Assembly (NCBI GenBank): GCA_026929865.2
Contig: CM049395.1
Location: 33,955,501 to 34,019,500, forward strand
Reading direction: 5' to 3'
Source of the DNA: Hyperoplus lanceolatus
Lineage: Eukaryota; Chordata; Actinopteri; Uranoscopiformes; Ammodytidae
DNA: 64,000 nucleotides
A model generated the notes under the pieces. That model had not been told where the DNA came from and searched no databases. It worked only from the letters and a program-made list of their open reading frames with translations. Below are positions 23,653 to 37,900 of the stretch, one piece after another. Each line of letters opens with the position of its first letter. Position 1 is the stretch's first letter. A program made the position numbers and the translations under genes.

Positions 23653-23895
23653 ATGGCTGTATACGCTGGTCACCAAAAGAAAGTGATTGTCTACAGTAGC
23701 TCGGAAGAGACTGACATCTCCATTCCACTTAACGACACCACTGATGAGAGTTCAGATGGCCAGAAAGATGATGATGGTGACTTTGTCATTGTGAGCTTTG
23801 CAGGTAAAACCATTAGATCTGCTAGGCCTTGTTTAAGAAATTTGACCTTCAATCTTTGTCAACTATTTACTTTATTTACTTTAAATACACCTTAA
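23653..23895 (+). pseudogene. Short acidic ORF, copy 2, with intact splice donor
   Basis: An 80-codon frame with the same MAVYAGHQKKVIVYSSSEET start, acidic run and VIVSFAGK motif as the copy at 17082. After GCAG the sequence is GTAAAACC, a good donor. A candidate acceptor (TTGCATTACAG) lies at about 23922-23932, just before a frame reading VYEIYINGTIYPMVF. Whether these join into a real transcript is unknown. No catalytic domain is present. Confidence 0.4.
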
Positions 23896-24211
23896 ATAAG
23901 TGATTGTCTAATGGATTTGTCTTGCATTACAGTTTATGAGATATATATCAATGGCACAATTTACCCCATGGTATTCTCTCCAACCGCACAACTTACACCA
24001 CACCGGGGGCAAGTTGTGCAACAAGACAACTTTTTTTCCGAAAAGCCGAAAGCTATATTTCTTCAACAGTTTATTCCAGATCCAAAGTTTTTATTGCCAG
24101 GGATGCACAACACCCTGACATATATGTACATATTTCAGTTGGAGACTTACTGTCAAGGCCTTACTTTAAAGTCACTTTGAGAGAAAAGTTGCACAACTTA
24201 GGCCACTTTCC

Positions 24212-24213
24212 CC

Positions 24214-24244
<31 letters not shown>

Positions 24245-24258
24245 TAATATAATATAAT
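24212..24258. repeat. (TA)n tract, right remainder
   Basis: TA and TAATA repeats immediately right of the pogo-like element, apparently the remainder of the tract that starts at 21892. Confidence 0.85.
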
Positions 24259-24311
24259 TGCATAGTCATACACATGTATCAAACTAATAATAGACTACCC
24301 CACTCTAATTT

Positions 24312-24667
24312 GCTGTGTAGGAGAGACATACAACTGAATTATATTCAAAACTATATGCACTCAAATAAGAGATACTTAAGTTATTATGGTTCTAATTAAA
24401 GAAAAATATGTGACTCCTGTCACAATCCTTTATTCAAGCCTGACATCACATTTCATTGCCTTTATCCCCAGTTGCATAGCACACATGATAGTTACATCAG
24501 ATTTTCCACATTAGGTTATGAATATTAACTCACATAGCTCACAATGGTAATATGTTCTGACAGTACGTAAAACTGACTTCTGACGGATACAAGTAGACAT
24601 TCGCACTGCAGTATCACTGGGGGTTCAACTGGGGTTCTTATTGCAGGGATACATATTTGACAGCCCT
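24312..24667. mobile_element. Right-hand remnant of a second hAT-like copy
   Basis: It begins with 52 bases identical to 22072-22123 (GCTGTGTAGGAGAGACATAC and onward), then diverges from that copy, and ends ATTTGACAGCCCT at 24667, the same terminus as the element ending at 22802. No left TIR is visible directly before it. It may be a longer relative whose left part was lost or displaced. Confidence 0.6.
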
Positions 24668-25349
24668 TCAGTGGGCCAAAAGTTAGAGCAGATATATCTT
24701 AAGCAAGAAGCACAGTAATTGGTGGTTGAAGAGTGAACTCCTCAGTGTTATTGTTTGAATTTGCAAGTGTTAACTATACTATATATTTGTACAAATTGGC
24801 TTATCTTGTTTTATCCATCTACTATTTCTATTTTTGTGGTATGTAAATGAAATGCATATCTCTTATTGAAAACACTTCACAATAGTTCCATTTTTTAATT
24901 TTAACCGGACAGTGCCTTTGCACAATTTCGTGTTAAATCCCCCCTCCCTTTTTTTTATTCAAGATATGACAACTATATCTTATTGCAGTCAAAATCAACC
25001 CATCTATTTTTTTTAAATACTAAAGGCATGCACAAATTGGATAAAACACAGCAAATGGGGCCTTATTTATAACAGTTTAATTCTGACATAAAGGAAACCC
25101 AACTAAAATATGATCATCTTGTAAGAGGCTGGTTTGGCCCGGTGTACAATTCACGGTGTAATGCTAAAGACACAGTTTATGTAGTATTTCCTTTTCTTCC
25201 AATGTTCACCACACCCATACTTGTATTGACAAAGATATAGTATAGAGAAATGTTAGCTCTTGCTATCACAATATATCAATGTTGTAATGTTGCCGCGATG
25301 TTCCTGTACATTTACCAAACTGTCTCACATCTTCAGACTTAACCCTCCG
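24668..25349. other. AT-rich non-coding DNA, nothing recognised
   Basis: No coding or repeat signal was seen. Confidence 0.4.
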
Positions 25350-26611
25350 CCAGCTGAGGCCTGTTTCAGGTAGCTGGTTTTACATACTCTGAGTTTAATC
25401 CTGCGCTCTGAGTTGACCAACTCAGAGCGCAGGGTTGACGAGCAACTCTGGGTTTTCGGTTTCAGAACAGTGGATCAGCGTTGGGTCAATCAACTCTGAG
25501 CGTGTTCACTCCAGGTTGATCGCGTGCGTAAAAAAGCCATTGTCAATGGATCGCTGATAACATGATTCACCATGGAAACAGAAGAAACAACTGCTTGATC
25601 CTCCCACATCTCCACTTCTCAAAAAAGAAAAAAAGAAATCTCCGCTCCTCCCACTAGAGTTAGAAATATTAACAAATGAGCTTATGGTATGGAGACGAAT
25701 TAACGGGTATATTGTCTCATAACTCTGATCTAATCTCCTCTGCAATTCAGAAAAAAACAGAGCAAACATTTTTTGTCAAGAGAATAATTTTGCTTCCTAA
25801 TGAGAAGCCATAGTCTATTTTAAAAAGTTACGCATATCAGCAGTAAAGTATAAAGCTGGCGTGGCACAGCATTACTGACAGTGTTTTATATTCGCTGGAT
25901 AATATGTTGGCAAGCTATGGCCTAATACTGTGCAGTAAACAGACACATTAGGTGACAGTTTCCATTGAAGAGCCTGATTGATTTATTACCAGATCCATTT
26001 TCCTCAAGTGATCACAGTTTAAATTATTATATAATTTTTATATTCATATTAGGCTATTTAACGAGGCTCGTCTGTGACTTTAGGATCGCACAAGTGAACA
26101 GTAACGATCGGGTGCAGCCGCAGCGTTACATGAATCCACCTGACATAAATCTGTTCAATGGCACAGACGTTAAAAAGCATACAATACAAATAGGTTTACT
26201 AATCTGAATGTAGAGCATATCACAATGTGTAACGTGGCCGCCTATATGAACGTCTGAGAACAAGGCTACTGATCAGATAAATGATCGGTCAAACTTACAA
26301 TCATCAGGAAATGATAAAAACATCCCGATGGAGATTTCTATGGAGTGATTTTGCTTCAAACTGTACAGGGACGTGTGTGACAGTGACACTCTTTCTTCAG
26401 TCGGAGCTGCAGCGTAAATTGAAAACAAACTCAGGGTGGGTCTAACCACCTCCCGAGCAGGTTAGACCCACGGCATATGTTGCCGCAGTAACTGACTCTT
26501 GGTTGCGCTGAACCTGCTACCTGAAACGGAAAACCCAGAGTTTCCACTAACTCAGAGCGAACAAACTCTGGGTTGCCTCAAAACCAGCTACCTGAAACAG
26601 GCCCCAGATGA
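25350..26611. mobile_element. hAT-like non-autonomous element with internal palindromes (1246 bp plus duplication)
   Basis: The TIRs at 25358 and 26603 read GGCCTGTTTCAGGTAGCTGG (continuing TTTT) and the inverse. Flanks CCAGCTGA (25350-25357) and CCAGATGA (26604-26611) match at 7 of 8 positions, fitting hAT. Inside each end the motif ACTCTGGGTTTTC then GTTTCAG recurs in inverted orientation, so the termini are compound. Strong hairpins lie at 25400-25433 and 26435-26471. No transposase is encoded. Confidence 0.68.
25400..25433. repeat. 34-base palindrome (16-base arms, 2-base centre)
   Basis: CCTGCGCTCTGAGTTG, then AC, then the exact reverse complement. It lies subterminally in the hAT-like element and may be a transposase-binding or hairpin site. 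Confidence 0.9.
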
Positions 26612-26827
26612 TGATCCATGTGAAACCATGTTTTTTCTCAAATTCAATTTTTCTTGACACTTATACCTTCACAGAACTCTCCAACTCAACACTTTTCTCA
26701 TGCAGATATTAAACATTCATTTAGAACAGTTAACCTCATATAATCAAAAATCAGGGATGTAATATATGTTACCAAACCCCAACCACAGCGAGTTCTACCA
26801 GCATCCAGGCGGAAGTGACAAAAAATG
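26612..26827. other. Non-coding DNA
   Basis: Short single-copy-looking spacer. Confidence 0.4.
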
Positions 26828-27000
26828 TAGTGCTGTCAAGCGATTCAAATATTTAATCGCGATTTATCACATTAATGTCATAGTTAACTCGCGATTATTT
26901 GCAATTAATCATACATTTTTATCTATTCTAAATGTCCATTGATTTCTTTTTGGCACATTCTTTTTTACATTGTAATTCTCTTATCACACAAATTCTCTTC
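26828..27000. mobile_element. One-ended hAT-like element remnant
   Basis: GTGCTGTCAAGCGATT followed by AATCGCGATTTATC and CTCGCGATTATTTGCAATTA resembles the left end of the TGTCAA..CGATT hAT-like family, as at 21999. No matching right end is seen; the sequence runs into microsatellites. Confidence 0.5.
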
Positions 27001-27110
27001 CCCTTGTAATTCAGTGTATTTTTTTCTAAAATATCATAATTTCCAATTCAGTGCAAATAGGCTAGCCCACAATGTAGGGATCTACACCCCTAGAACAGCA
27101 TACACAAATA

Positions 27111-27279
<169 letters not shown>

Positions 27280-27416
27280 ACCTATTTAAGGCCTGTTACA
27301 AAAACAAATTTTAGTCTGTCTGTATTTTTATGTCATATCTCATTATGACAACACTGAGGGGGTTGAATTTTTTTGGACCAGGTTAGTTTTTATTCTATTG
27401 GAGGTTAAAATGTATG

Positions 27417-27487
<71 letters not shown>
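27417..27487. repeat. (TA)n microsatellite
   Basis: About 35 TA units left of the Tc1-like element. Confidence 0.95.
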
Positions 27488-27490
<3 letters not shown>

Positions 27491-27509
27491 ACACATACAC
27501 ACACACACA

Positions 27510-28396
27510 CACTCACCGGCCACTTCATTAGGTACACCTGTTCAATGGCTTATAAAAACAAAAAGCTAATCACATGGCAGCAATTTAATGCATTTATACA
27601 TTTAGACGTGGTCAAGACAATGTACTGAAGTCAAACCAAGCATCAGAATGGGGAAGAAAGGGGGTTTAAGTGAATTTTAACATGGCATGGTTGATGGTAC
27701 ACGGCAGGATGGATCCATACTTTCCTGTTGTTTATGCCAAATTCTGAACCTGCCATCTGAATGTCACAACTGATATCGAGACTCATCAGACCAGGCATGT
27801 TTTTTCAATCTTCTATTGTCAAATATTGGTGATCCTGTGAGAATTGTAGCCTCATTTCCCTGTTTTTAGCTGACAGGAGTGGCACCCGGTTGGGTCTTCT
27901 GTTGCTGTAGCCCATCTGCTTCAAGGTTGGTCGTGTTTTGCTTTCAGAGATGGTATTCTGCATACCCTGGTTGTAACGAGTGGTTATTTGAGTTACTGTT
28001 GCCTTTCTATCATCTCGAACCAGTATGCCCATCCTCCACTGACCTCTGACTTCAACAAGGCATTTTACGTCCACACAAATGCTGCTCACTGGATATTTTT
28101 TCTTTTTCGGACCATTCTCTGTAAACCCTAGAGATGGTTTAGACTGAAAATCCCAGTAGATCAGCAGTTTCTTAAATACTCATACCAGCCCTTCTGGCAC
28201 CCTCAACATTGACATGTTCAAAGTCACTGAAAACCCCTTTCTTCCCCATTCTGTTGCTCGGTTTCAACCTCAATAAGTTGTCCCGTCCAGGTCTACATAC
28301 CTAAATGCATTGAGTTTCTGACATGTGATTGGCTGATTAGTTATATGTGTTAACAAGAAAATGTGCAGCTGTACCTAATAAAGTGGCCGGTGAGTG
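27510..28396 (-). mobile_element. Defective Tc1-like transposon (about 890 bp)
   Basis: TIRs are CACTCACCGGCCACTTCATT (continuing AGGTACA) and the inverse. They are extended outward by AC/GT runs that also face each other and then by TA tracts. The minus strand carries parts of a Tc1/mariner transposase. TA flanks agree with the TA target of this superfamily but cannot be resolved inside the TA tracts. A TIR remnant of the same family may be present at 44669-44700. Confidence 0.8.
27640..28089 (-). pseudogene. Tc1-like transposase pseudogene
   Basis: A 94-codon minus-strand frame (28089-27805) contains DRKATVTQITTRYNQG and, further on, TLKQMGYSNRRPNRVPLLSA then KNREMRLQF, the region linking the DNA-binding and catalytic domains of Tc1-like transposases. 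Beyond the stop the sequence continues as WSDESRY, which holds the second catalytic Asp, then a stop and HSDGRFRIW. The N-terminal paired-like domain is not recognisable, and the C-terminal catalytic part is disrupted, so no active enzyme can be made. Confidence 0.8.
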
Positions 28397-28405
28397 TGTG
28401 TGTGT

Positions 28406-28471
<66 letters not shown>

Positions 28472-28540
28472 GTATGTATGCATGTATGTATGTATGTATG
28501 TATGTATGTATGTATGTATGTATGTATGTATGTATGTATG
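28406..28540. repeat. (TA)n then (TATG)n microsatellite
   Basis: About 26 TA units to 28458, then about 20 TATG units to 28540, with one TGCATG interruption. Confidence 0.95.
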
Positions 28541-29508
28541 ATAATGTAAATAATAGCAGGGAAGGGATAGGCTGTTTCCCCCCCTATGTCCACCCTTTTT
28601 TAAATATTAAATAAAAAAACAGCCAAGTGTGTTTTTCTGGTGCCTTGGTTTGGTACATTGAGGTTCCTGCATGAAACGGGGCTGGGTGGGGGGGATAGAT
28701 GGAACTGCTGTTAAGACCACTGCACTGCATAGTGTAGCTGGTGAAACATTCCTTTGTGAATTGCTTTGTGCGTAATGTTGTGTCTTCACACGAGGATGCA
28801 AACATTGTGTACAACACATAAACAACAGTATATGTCATGGGAGGAGCAGCGAGGTTGTTGAGAAATATAGGGTGGCATTATTTTAACATATTTGTATACA
28901 TAATGATATATTTATACATAAATTAGATACATTTGTTATACCCAGTTATACCTCTCTGATGTTCAGAATGCAAACAAAATTATTTTTATTGTAAGATTAT
29001 ACTAAAAAGGTTTGATGTGGTTCATCTCCAGTGTTGAAGAATCAGTTCATCAATTACAAAGAGTGCCAGTGCATCAGCCACCATGGCCATCAGTATCCTT
29101 TGTTAGCAAATGTAATAATCACATGAAAGACATACATCTATTATAGTATTTGTGCAGATACATTCATCTTCCTGATACTCCAACAGTACAGCACAGACAG
29201 TATTTATCATTGTAGAGAGCCAACCAAACCTGGTATGCATTTCCAATATTACATCTTAATTAGGAAAAAAAAATCATGTGAGAGTGAAAGTCATTTAACA
29301 ATCCAATGTGTTATATGGGATACAATGGAATTGCTTTTGAATTCATTATAGAGCCGTGTGAACAGCATGGCTGCCTGTGCTTCACAGCATGCAAACAGAA
29401 AATATGGGATTCATGAATGCTGCATGCTTGGCTGCCATGTGATCTGTGACTTCAGTTGCACCCTTCAGTGCAGCTTTTATTAGCAAATCAGTCCACATCC
29501 TAAACATG
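28541..29508. other. Non-coding DNA, nothing recognised
   Basis: Mixed sequence with short frames. No TIR or SINE was recognised. Confidence 0.4.
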
Positions 29509-29992
29509 TTAAAGGTGCTGTAAGCGGAATGATTCTTTTAGCTAACTTACTGTCAGTTACTGCAGTTAGCAGTCCCCTCGCTCGTCCCTACGTCACAACA
29601 TTAATGCACAGCTGTCTTCAAACAGTGAGTTATTTAGCACCATCTCAGATAAGTAATTGTGATAAAACTTGATAAAAACCATCAAAACAGACATTGAGAA
29701 GGATTTTTACCTGCTCTGCCATTGTAGACGCATAAACATTCACCCATCTGTCCTCTGGCGTGCACTGGCAGTCAGACCATGAGTGAGACGGGTGTCGGTT
29801 TGTAGCGTTCTCTCTTGTGATTGGATATTAATTTCGGGATCCAACAAAAAGTTTATTTGTCGATTACATGCAGAGCAGCTGACTGAGAGATCAGCTTTAT
29901 GAAACGCGCACATTATGTAAGTGATCGCTGTATGAATAAGGAGCGATTTAACACTTACATTAACATAAATAAATCGCTTACTTCACCTTTAA
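29509..29992 (+). mobile_element. TTAA-type MITE, family E copy 1 (484 bp)
   Basis: Ends are TTAAAGGTGCTGTAAGCGG and, inverted, TTAAAGGTGAAGTAAGCGAT, with TTAA at both boundaries. A diverged copy on the opposite strand lies around 49500-52763, sharing GTGACGTAGGGACGAG and AAGTTAGCTAAAAG. No coding capacity. Confidence 0.72.
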
Positions 29993-32130
<2,138 letters not shown>

Positions 32131-34565
32131 ATTATGTTCCATTAATTAGGTGTTTGTTTTGAGTGTCACATCTCCTGCTGAGTTGTTTTGGCCTCAGAGG
32201 AGTTAGCACTTAACCGCTGCCTTGTAGCAACATCATGTCAAAGCAGATCTCCCATTCACACCTGACACCTGCAGGTGGGAACTTTGTGCCAGACAGTCCA
32301 TTTGAGCTCAATGAACTTTGCAATTTCAGTTTTTAAGTACATGTTCTAAACATATCAATAGCTTAAAGCTTATAGTATAACTGATAGCCATTATCAAAGG
32401 TATTGTGAAATGCTTGTCTTAAAGTTAGTATGGCCTTTGTTAAGACAGCCTCTGACTACATAATCTGCACCTCGCAAATGTCTGGCTCAGCTAATTTACA
32501 GACGACCCTCAGTGACATAGATTCAATATCAATATGGCAACCCACAAATATCCAAATATATTTTAAGTTGTATTTACTAACTATAACTGATCATTTATTA
32601 TTGTTAAATTATTACATATTTTTGGTGACTGTGTTATTTTAGAGAGGATGTTTGGAAATAAGATGTAGAGTATTTGAATAGCCAGAAAGGCAAGACAACG
32701 GTCTGCAAGACATAGGTAATCTGTGGAGTGTTTCACTGTCTGTTCCTGCTTAATGCAACGGAATTAAAATAATTAGAAACTAGTTAGGTTTCATTTAGTT
32801 AGCTGCCTCTTCATTCTATCAACCCACAATCTTTTATTATTACTAGTCAATTGTTTGATTTGGTTACGCTATTTTCAACATCGATAACACCAAAATAAAT
32901 GTCCGCACAAGGTCCTAATAGTATTTGTGTCAGAGGCTGCATGTGTTTGCAGTCTGAATAAATGCTGTTCACAAGTTTGTGGCAGACAGGAGGCTTAAGC
33001 AAACTTTTTCTAGATAATCGGTAAAAAGGAAGTGCTGCCAAGGGAGCAGGATTTTTGGCATTGTCCGAAAATGTTTTTCTGTCAATATAGATTAATATTC
33101 TCTTAATGGTAACTAGTAGTAATAAAAGGACCAGTAGCTGTCTCATTCCATAATTTGGATTCCAATGCTAACCTTGCAGCCACTATGCATTTAACATTGT
33201 ATTTGAAGTTGAAATGTGGTCCTACAGCATGCTGCGGCATCAGTTGCGGTTTCATTATTAAGGAAAATGTATTATTGATGTATTGTTTGGTTGTAAAGCA
33301 GGGTTTCTTTTAAACACGAGTTAAAACAAAAAGAAAATGTGTAAGAAAAGGGTTATTTATATAGGGACATAACATTACAAAAGATATTGCAAGGTACAGG
33401 ATTTTGATATTTAGCTAGCAGTTTGCTCACTCTGCTTCAATCGATTATTGTAGGAGATATAAAGCTGCAGAAAATAATGAATAGTGTATGAAAACTAATT
33501 CAACGGTAATTTTTGTATTTTAAGAAACAAAACTACAACACGATAGATACATATATCTCTCCAACTTTTCTATTCCTGCCATACTACGTTCTCATATCTG
33601 ATTTGAATTCCCACGTCTGCAATATATCCATCAAGTGCGTTAAGACTCTTCATTCTTTAATGAAGGACGATGACACCCTTTGAACGAAGCGTGGCTGATT
33701 TGCACTGCCAACTAAAAAGTGGGACTCAGACACTGACAGGCTGTCACTGAACATCGAACCCTCGGGCTGATAGATTTTTTTACTTCCATTCCCTAGCTGT
33801 CTCACTGTCATGTAACTTCCCTGCTATCGCTGACCTCCCTGCCTCACATGTGATCAGGTACAGCCTTCCTGCCTCTATGTAGGTTTTTATCAAACATCTA
33901 ACGTATGCATTGAGTCATTTAACATATAAAGATGAAATTTGAGCTATTCACTGGATTTTGCATTCCCCTTAAATCTATGGAGTGTGTCAGCATTGTGATG
34001 TTTATTGCTTTGGTTTTATAGCCGGTAACTAAACTGTCATCAACCTGGTTTCCAGCAGCAGCTGTGTTATGGTCTTTTGGGTAATGTCTTTTTCAAAAGT
34101 AGCCAAAAAACAACAATCATTTTAGATGGTTCAAAAAGCCACGATCTACAACTCATGCTCATCTGCCTCTAGCCACTGTCACTAGATATGGATATGATGA
34201 TAAATAGCCAATACTAAATTATCAATCATTGTCAGTGAGTTAAATGAAGACAACAACACCTTCAGGTTAATTCAAAAACATTCCATTCCAATGCACTTTG
34301 GTAGTTCAACCAGGATTCATGAGCATGATAATAGCCTCTCAAATATTTAAAAGGTCATACACAGGCTCTGGTTTAACATAAAGAAAGAGATAATGCATGG
34401 TTGCATGTCATTGAATTAGAATTGGTTTTGAAAAATCTTGCAAGTTTTTCCTCTAATATTTCTAGCCTTTTTTCACTGAATATTATTTAGTGTTAAGCAG
34501 TTAATTTGGCAAATATCCATTTTTCTATGCAAGGCTATTCTTCACTGTAATTGTGCGACACTGTG
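32131..34565. other. Single-copy non-coding DNA
   Basis: No repeat ends, promoter boxes or exon signal that I can support. Confidence 0.4.
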
Positions 34566-34957
34566 GTGTGTAACTAGCCTGGCTCCGCCCGCCCGCCTAC
34601 TTCCGGCCAAATTTTATTTTCCCTTCAGTAGTCAGTCTGGGTGTACAGCCCATTTCCCAGTTTTGCTGGAGATTCGACAACCGGTCCAATCAGCGAACAG
34701 AGCGAGTGGCTGAGAACGATGACGTCGAAGTCGCGCTCCAGTTTCAGTTGCCAGAAGCCGGCTCATGACACACGTGACGACCAAACGTTATGCGATTGGT
34801 TGGCTAATCCAGAGTGGCACTGGGCAGATCCAATAGTTTTAAACTTTAACAGACACCCGCCTCCATGAGTGAACGTTTGCCAATTAAAGCACTGCCAGAC
34901 CTTCTGTACAAATGAAATGAAGTACAATGGTCTGGTAGCACCAGGCTAGTGTGTAAC
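34566..34957. mobile_element. Short TIR element with perfect 9-base target duplication (374 bp)
   Basis: GTGTGTAAC occurs immediately outside both ends (34566-34574 and 34949-34957). The ends are TAGCCTGG and CCAGGCTA, perfect over eight bases and then imperfect. The interior is CpG-rich and contains a 75-codon frame with no domain. A perfect duplication suggests a fairly recent insertion. An 8-9 base duplication points towards hAT-like elements, but the superfamily is uncertain. Confidence 0.78.
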
Positions 34958-37900
34958 ACGATTGGAACAATATAAACTCTGTGTATTGTCATTTTGTTGT
35001 TGTTTTTGTCCATTGAAATTGCCTTTGCACCACAAGAGACTGGACTTCTTTCGTATGTTGCTAGGAAGAAGAAAAGAGCATTGGCAAGACTGTACCAAAG
35101 GTTTCCTCAGAGTAAACATTTCTCTTTTGTTTTTAAGCTTAGCGGAAACTAACTAACACATAAACCAACAGAGATTTAAAGCAATGTGATCTACTGTGGC
35201 AAAGGTTGGAAGGCAATGCAACTGGTTTAATAATGGCATTACACTTAAAACACTCCAAATTATAGCAACCCTCGGAAACTGCAATAAAAAGAACCCAACC
35301 CAAAGTCCTCAGTAGGACTATTTATTTCAGCATTGTAAGTTTTAGACTTAATACATTCATTTTCTCAGATCAACATCTGTAATCGGTTGCCACTGAAATT
35401 GAACTACAGGTCTTGTAAATCATCTACAGCTATGACAGTCTTAAAAAATACTACATTCTAAACATTTATCAGATGTAATACTCTCCAAATATGTTGATGC
35501 CATTTAGGATAATACTTTATATTTATTCAAAATGTCATATGACATAGTACACATTGAAAAAGGCACATCACAGCATCAATCACGTATTATGGCATTTGAT
35601 TATGTGTTTAGCAGTAGACTGTGTGTTTCTCCCGCATTACTTATCTGTCTGCTTGTCCCTGTCCTCCTCCCATACTGATGCCTGCGTATTTATCCTCTAT
35701 GTACACGTATCCTCAGTGGATTGCTTTGTCCTAATTGGAAAGCTGAGTTAATTATCCCCTAGCTTGTACTTGGCACACCAGCAAGACCTCCCAAGAGAGA
35801 TTGTTGGGTTTGGCTCATAATCATAAAAAATAAACGTTACTGGGGTGGAGCACAGGGATGTGGGTGCACTCTGACCTGCATCGGTCCCCCAATTGATTGA
35901 TATTTATTGGCCATGGAGAAATCAAGAGTATCCATCATCATTGTCAGCTGTCAGCATTCACAGATATTTCACAGAGCTAATTGGAAAGGCCTGCATTGGA
36001 ACAAGTTGTTCCTCGTGCTTCCCACAGGATTTCACCAATAAACTTCTGTGTTTGGTCTTATTAAGTTAAGTCACGTAACGAGAGGAAATAAACAAATACT
36101 ATATAAAATAAGTAACCAGGGGTTTCACATATAGGACCATACTATGACCAAATTGATGGATTTACATACGGCAGGACTAAATAGGTGTTGCAATGTTTGA
36201 GCAAACTACGATATAATGAATGGCTGCATTATGTTTGTCTAACCCTTGATTAGAACATTTGGCTGATAAGCCTCACTTGGCTCCTTGCAGGAAATGTACT
36301 GATGTTTTCATTCCTAAGTTTATAAAATAATAAAAACATTAAGTTAAAATTTGGTGGCAGATGAATTGTAACATAATTTCTACCCAATTGGAGAGAGTCG
36401 AAGCTGACAGTGTTGAAAAGTTGATAAGACAAATAGTTGGTTACAAACACTTCCTACTATCCAGGTAACCGACAGTATTCAGCATAATGCGCAAATCTAC
36501 CCTCACACTTACGCATATTTCAAACATGTAACTTTCTTGTTCAGTTGGTCAGAGTGTGAGATTGATTCTTGAAAGCCATCTAAGTGATTGCAAAGCGAAA
36601 AACATGCACTAACTTTGTGGGCTTTGTAAACCAGTGTATTTGTACTTAAAAATCAAATTTTTGGGAAAAATTAAAGAGTAGAGCATCATCTGAGTGATTG
36701 CGCCACAGTTAATCTTGGGACAATTTGTATTTAATTTTCCAAACAGAACTGACAATATATGTTTTATATTATAGATCCTGGAGCAACCCCCAAAAGGCTT
36801 TTGTGAATTGTCAGGATTGAATAAAGCATAGCTTGTAGATGGCATTATTTTCCAAGTCCTCTGAAATCTGCGTGCCTTCAAACGGCTCCTTTCCAAAAAA
36901 ATGAATAACATCTAAGAGTCATTCTAAAAAATGAATGACATTCAGACTTATTATAATTTAATGGAGCGCCAAGATTATTTCCTCTCACGATTAAACACAA
37001 GTTCAATAAAAAATATATTATCTCTTACCTCTGAATAAAAAATCAAGAGCAATAGAGGCAGTTACAGATGTCGGTTTCAGTTGAAACTCTTTCTTTTTTA
37101 TAAGTGTTGGCAGTGTAATATTAACGAGGCAGTTTGTGTGCCAGAATAAGTTATATCCGTATCAAAATGTCCAACCTTCTAAGCTAAAACAAATATGTGC
37201 TAAATACGTCTTGGATTGATACTATTTTAAACATCTTTATGCAGAAAGAGGTTTCGTTCAAGGCAAACAGAACCCAAAGTGCTATTGCTTCTGTATGATC
37301 ACGAGGTGCAAACAATACTCACTTTTATCAGATGAATGAGTTCATATTTTTTGTCTTTGTATTTACTGCATCCTGTCAGAGGTGGTGGCTGAGTACCAAA
37401 AAAAAACTTCACCAAAGGAAACCTGGCTAAAAATAAAACTAACCAATGGGCTGCAACTAACTATTCATTTCAACATCAATGAATCTGCTTCATTGTTCAG
37501 TGTGTATGACCTGTCACAAAACAGTTAAAAAGCAACCATAACAGTTTTCCAGTTTTTGCATTGCTTATTTTATCAGACTAAAACATTTCAATTTTCATAA
37601 TCTTAAATTGCAGATAATATTGAGTTGATTAATGAATCATTAAATTGACTAATCATTTCAGTTCTTAAATAATTAACATGCCTTTTATGTTTATTTATTG
37701 TACATTCCTTTTGTTTATGCTATATTCATTTGCTAAATCTGTCCGTCTAACCTTTGTAGCCTGACATCATATACATTTATTTCAAACCTTGTACTGGACA
37801 ATAGCATGTAGCGAAAAATGGAAAGAGCTTTGATTATTAAATGGTGTGGTCAACTAAATATATTTAATGGCTGTAAATAATTTAAATTATTTGCCTCTGT

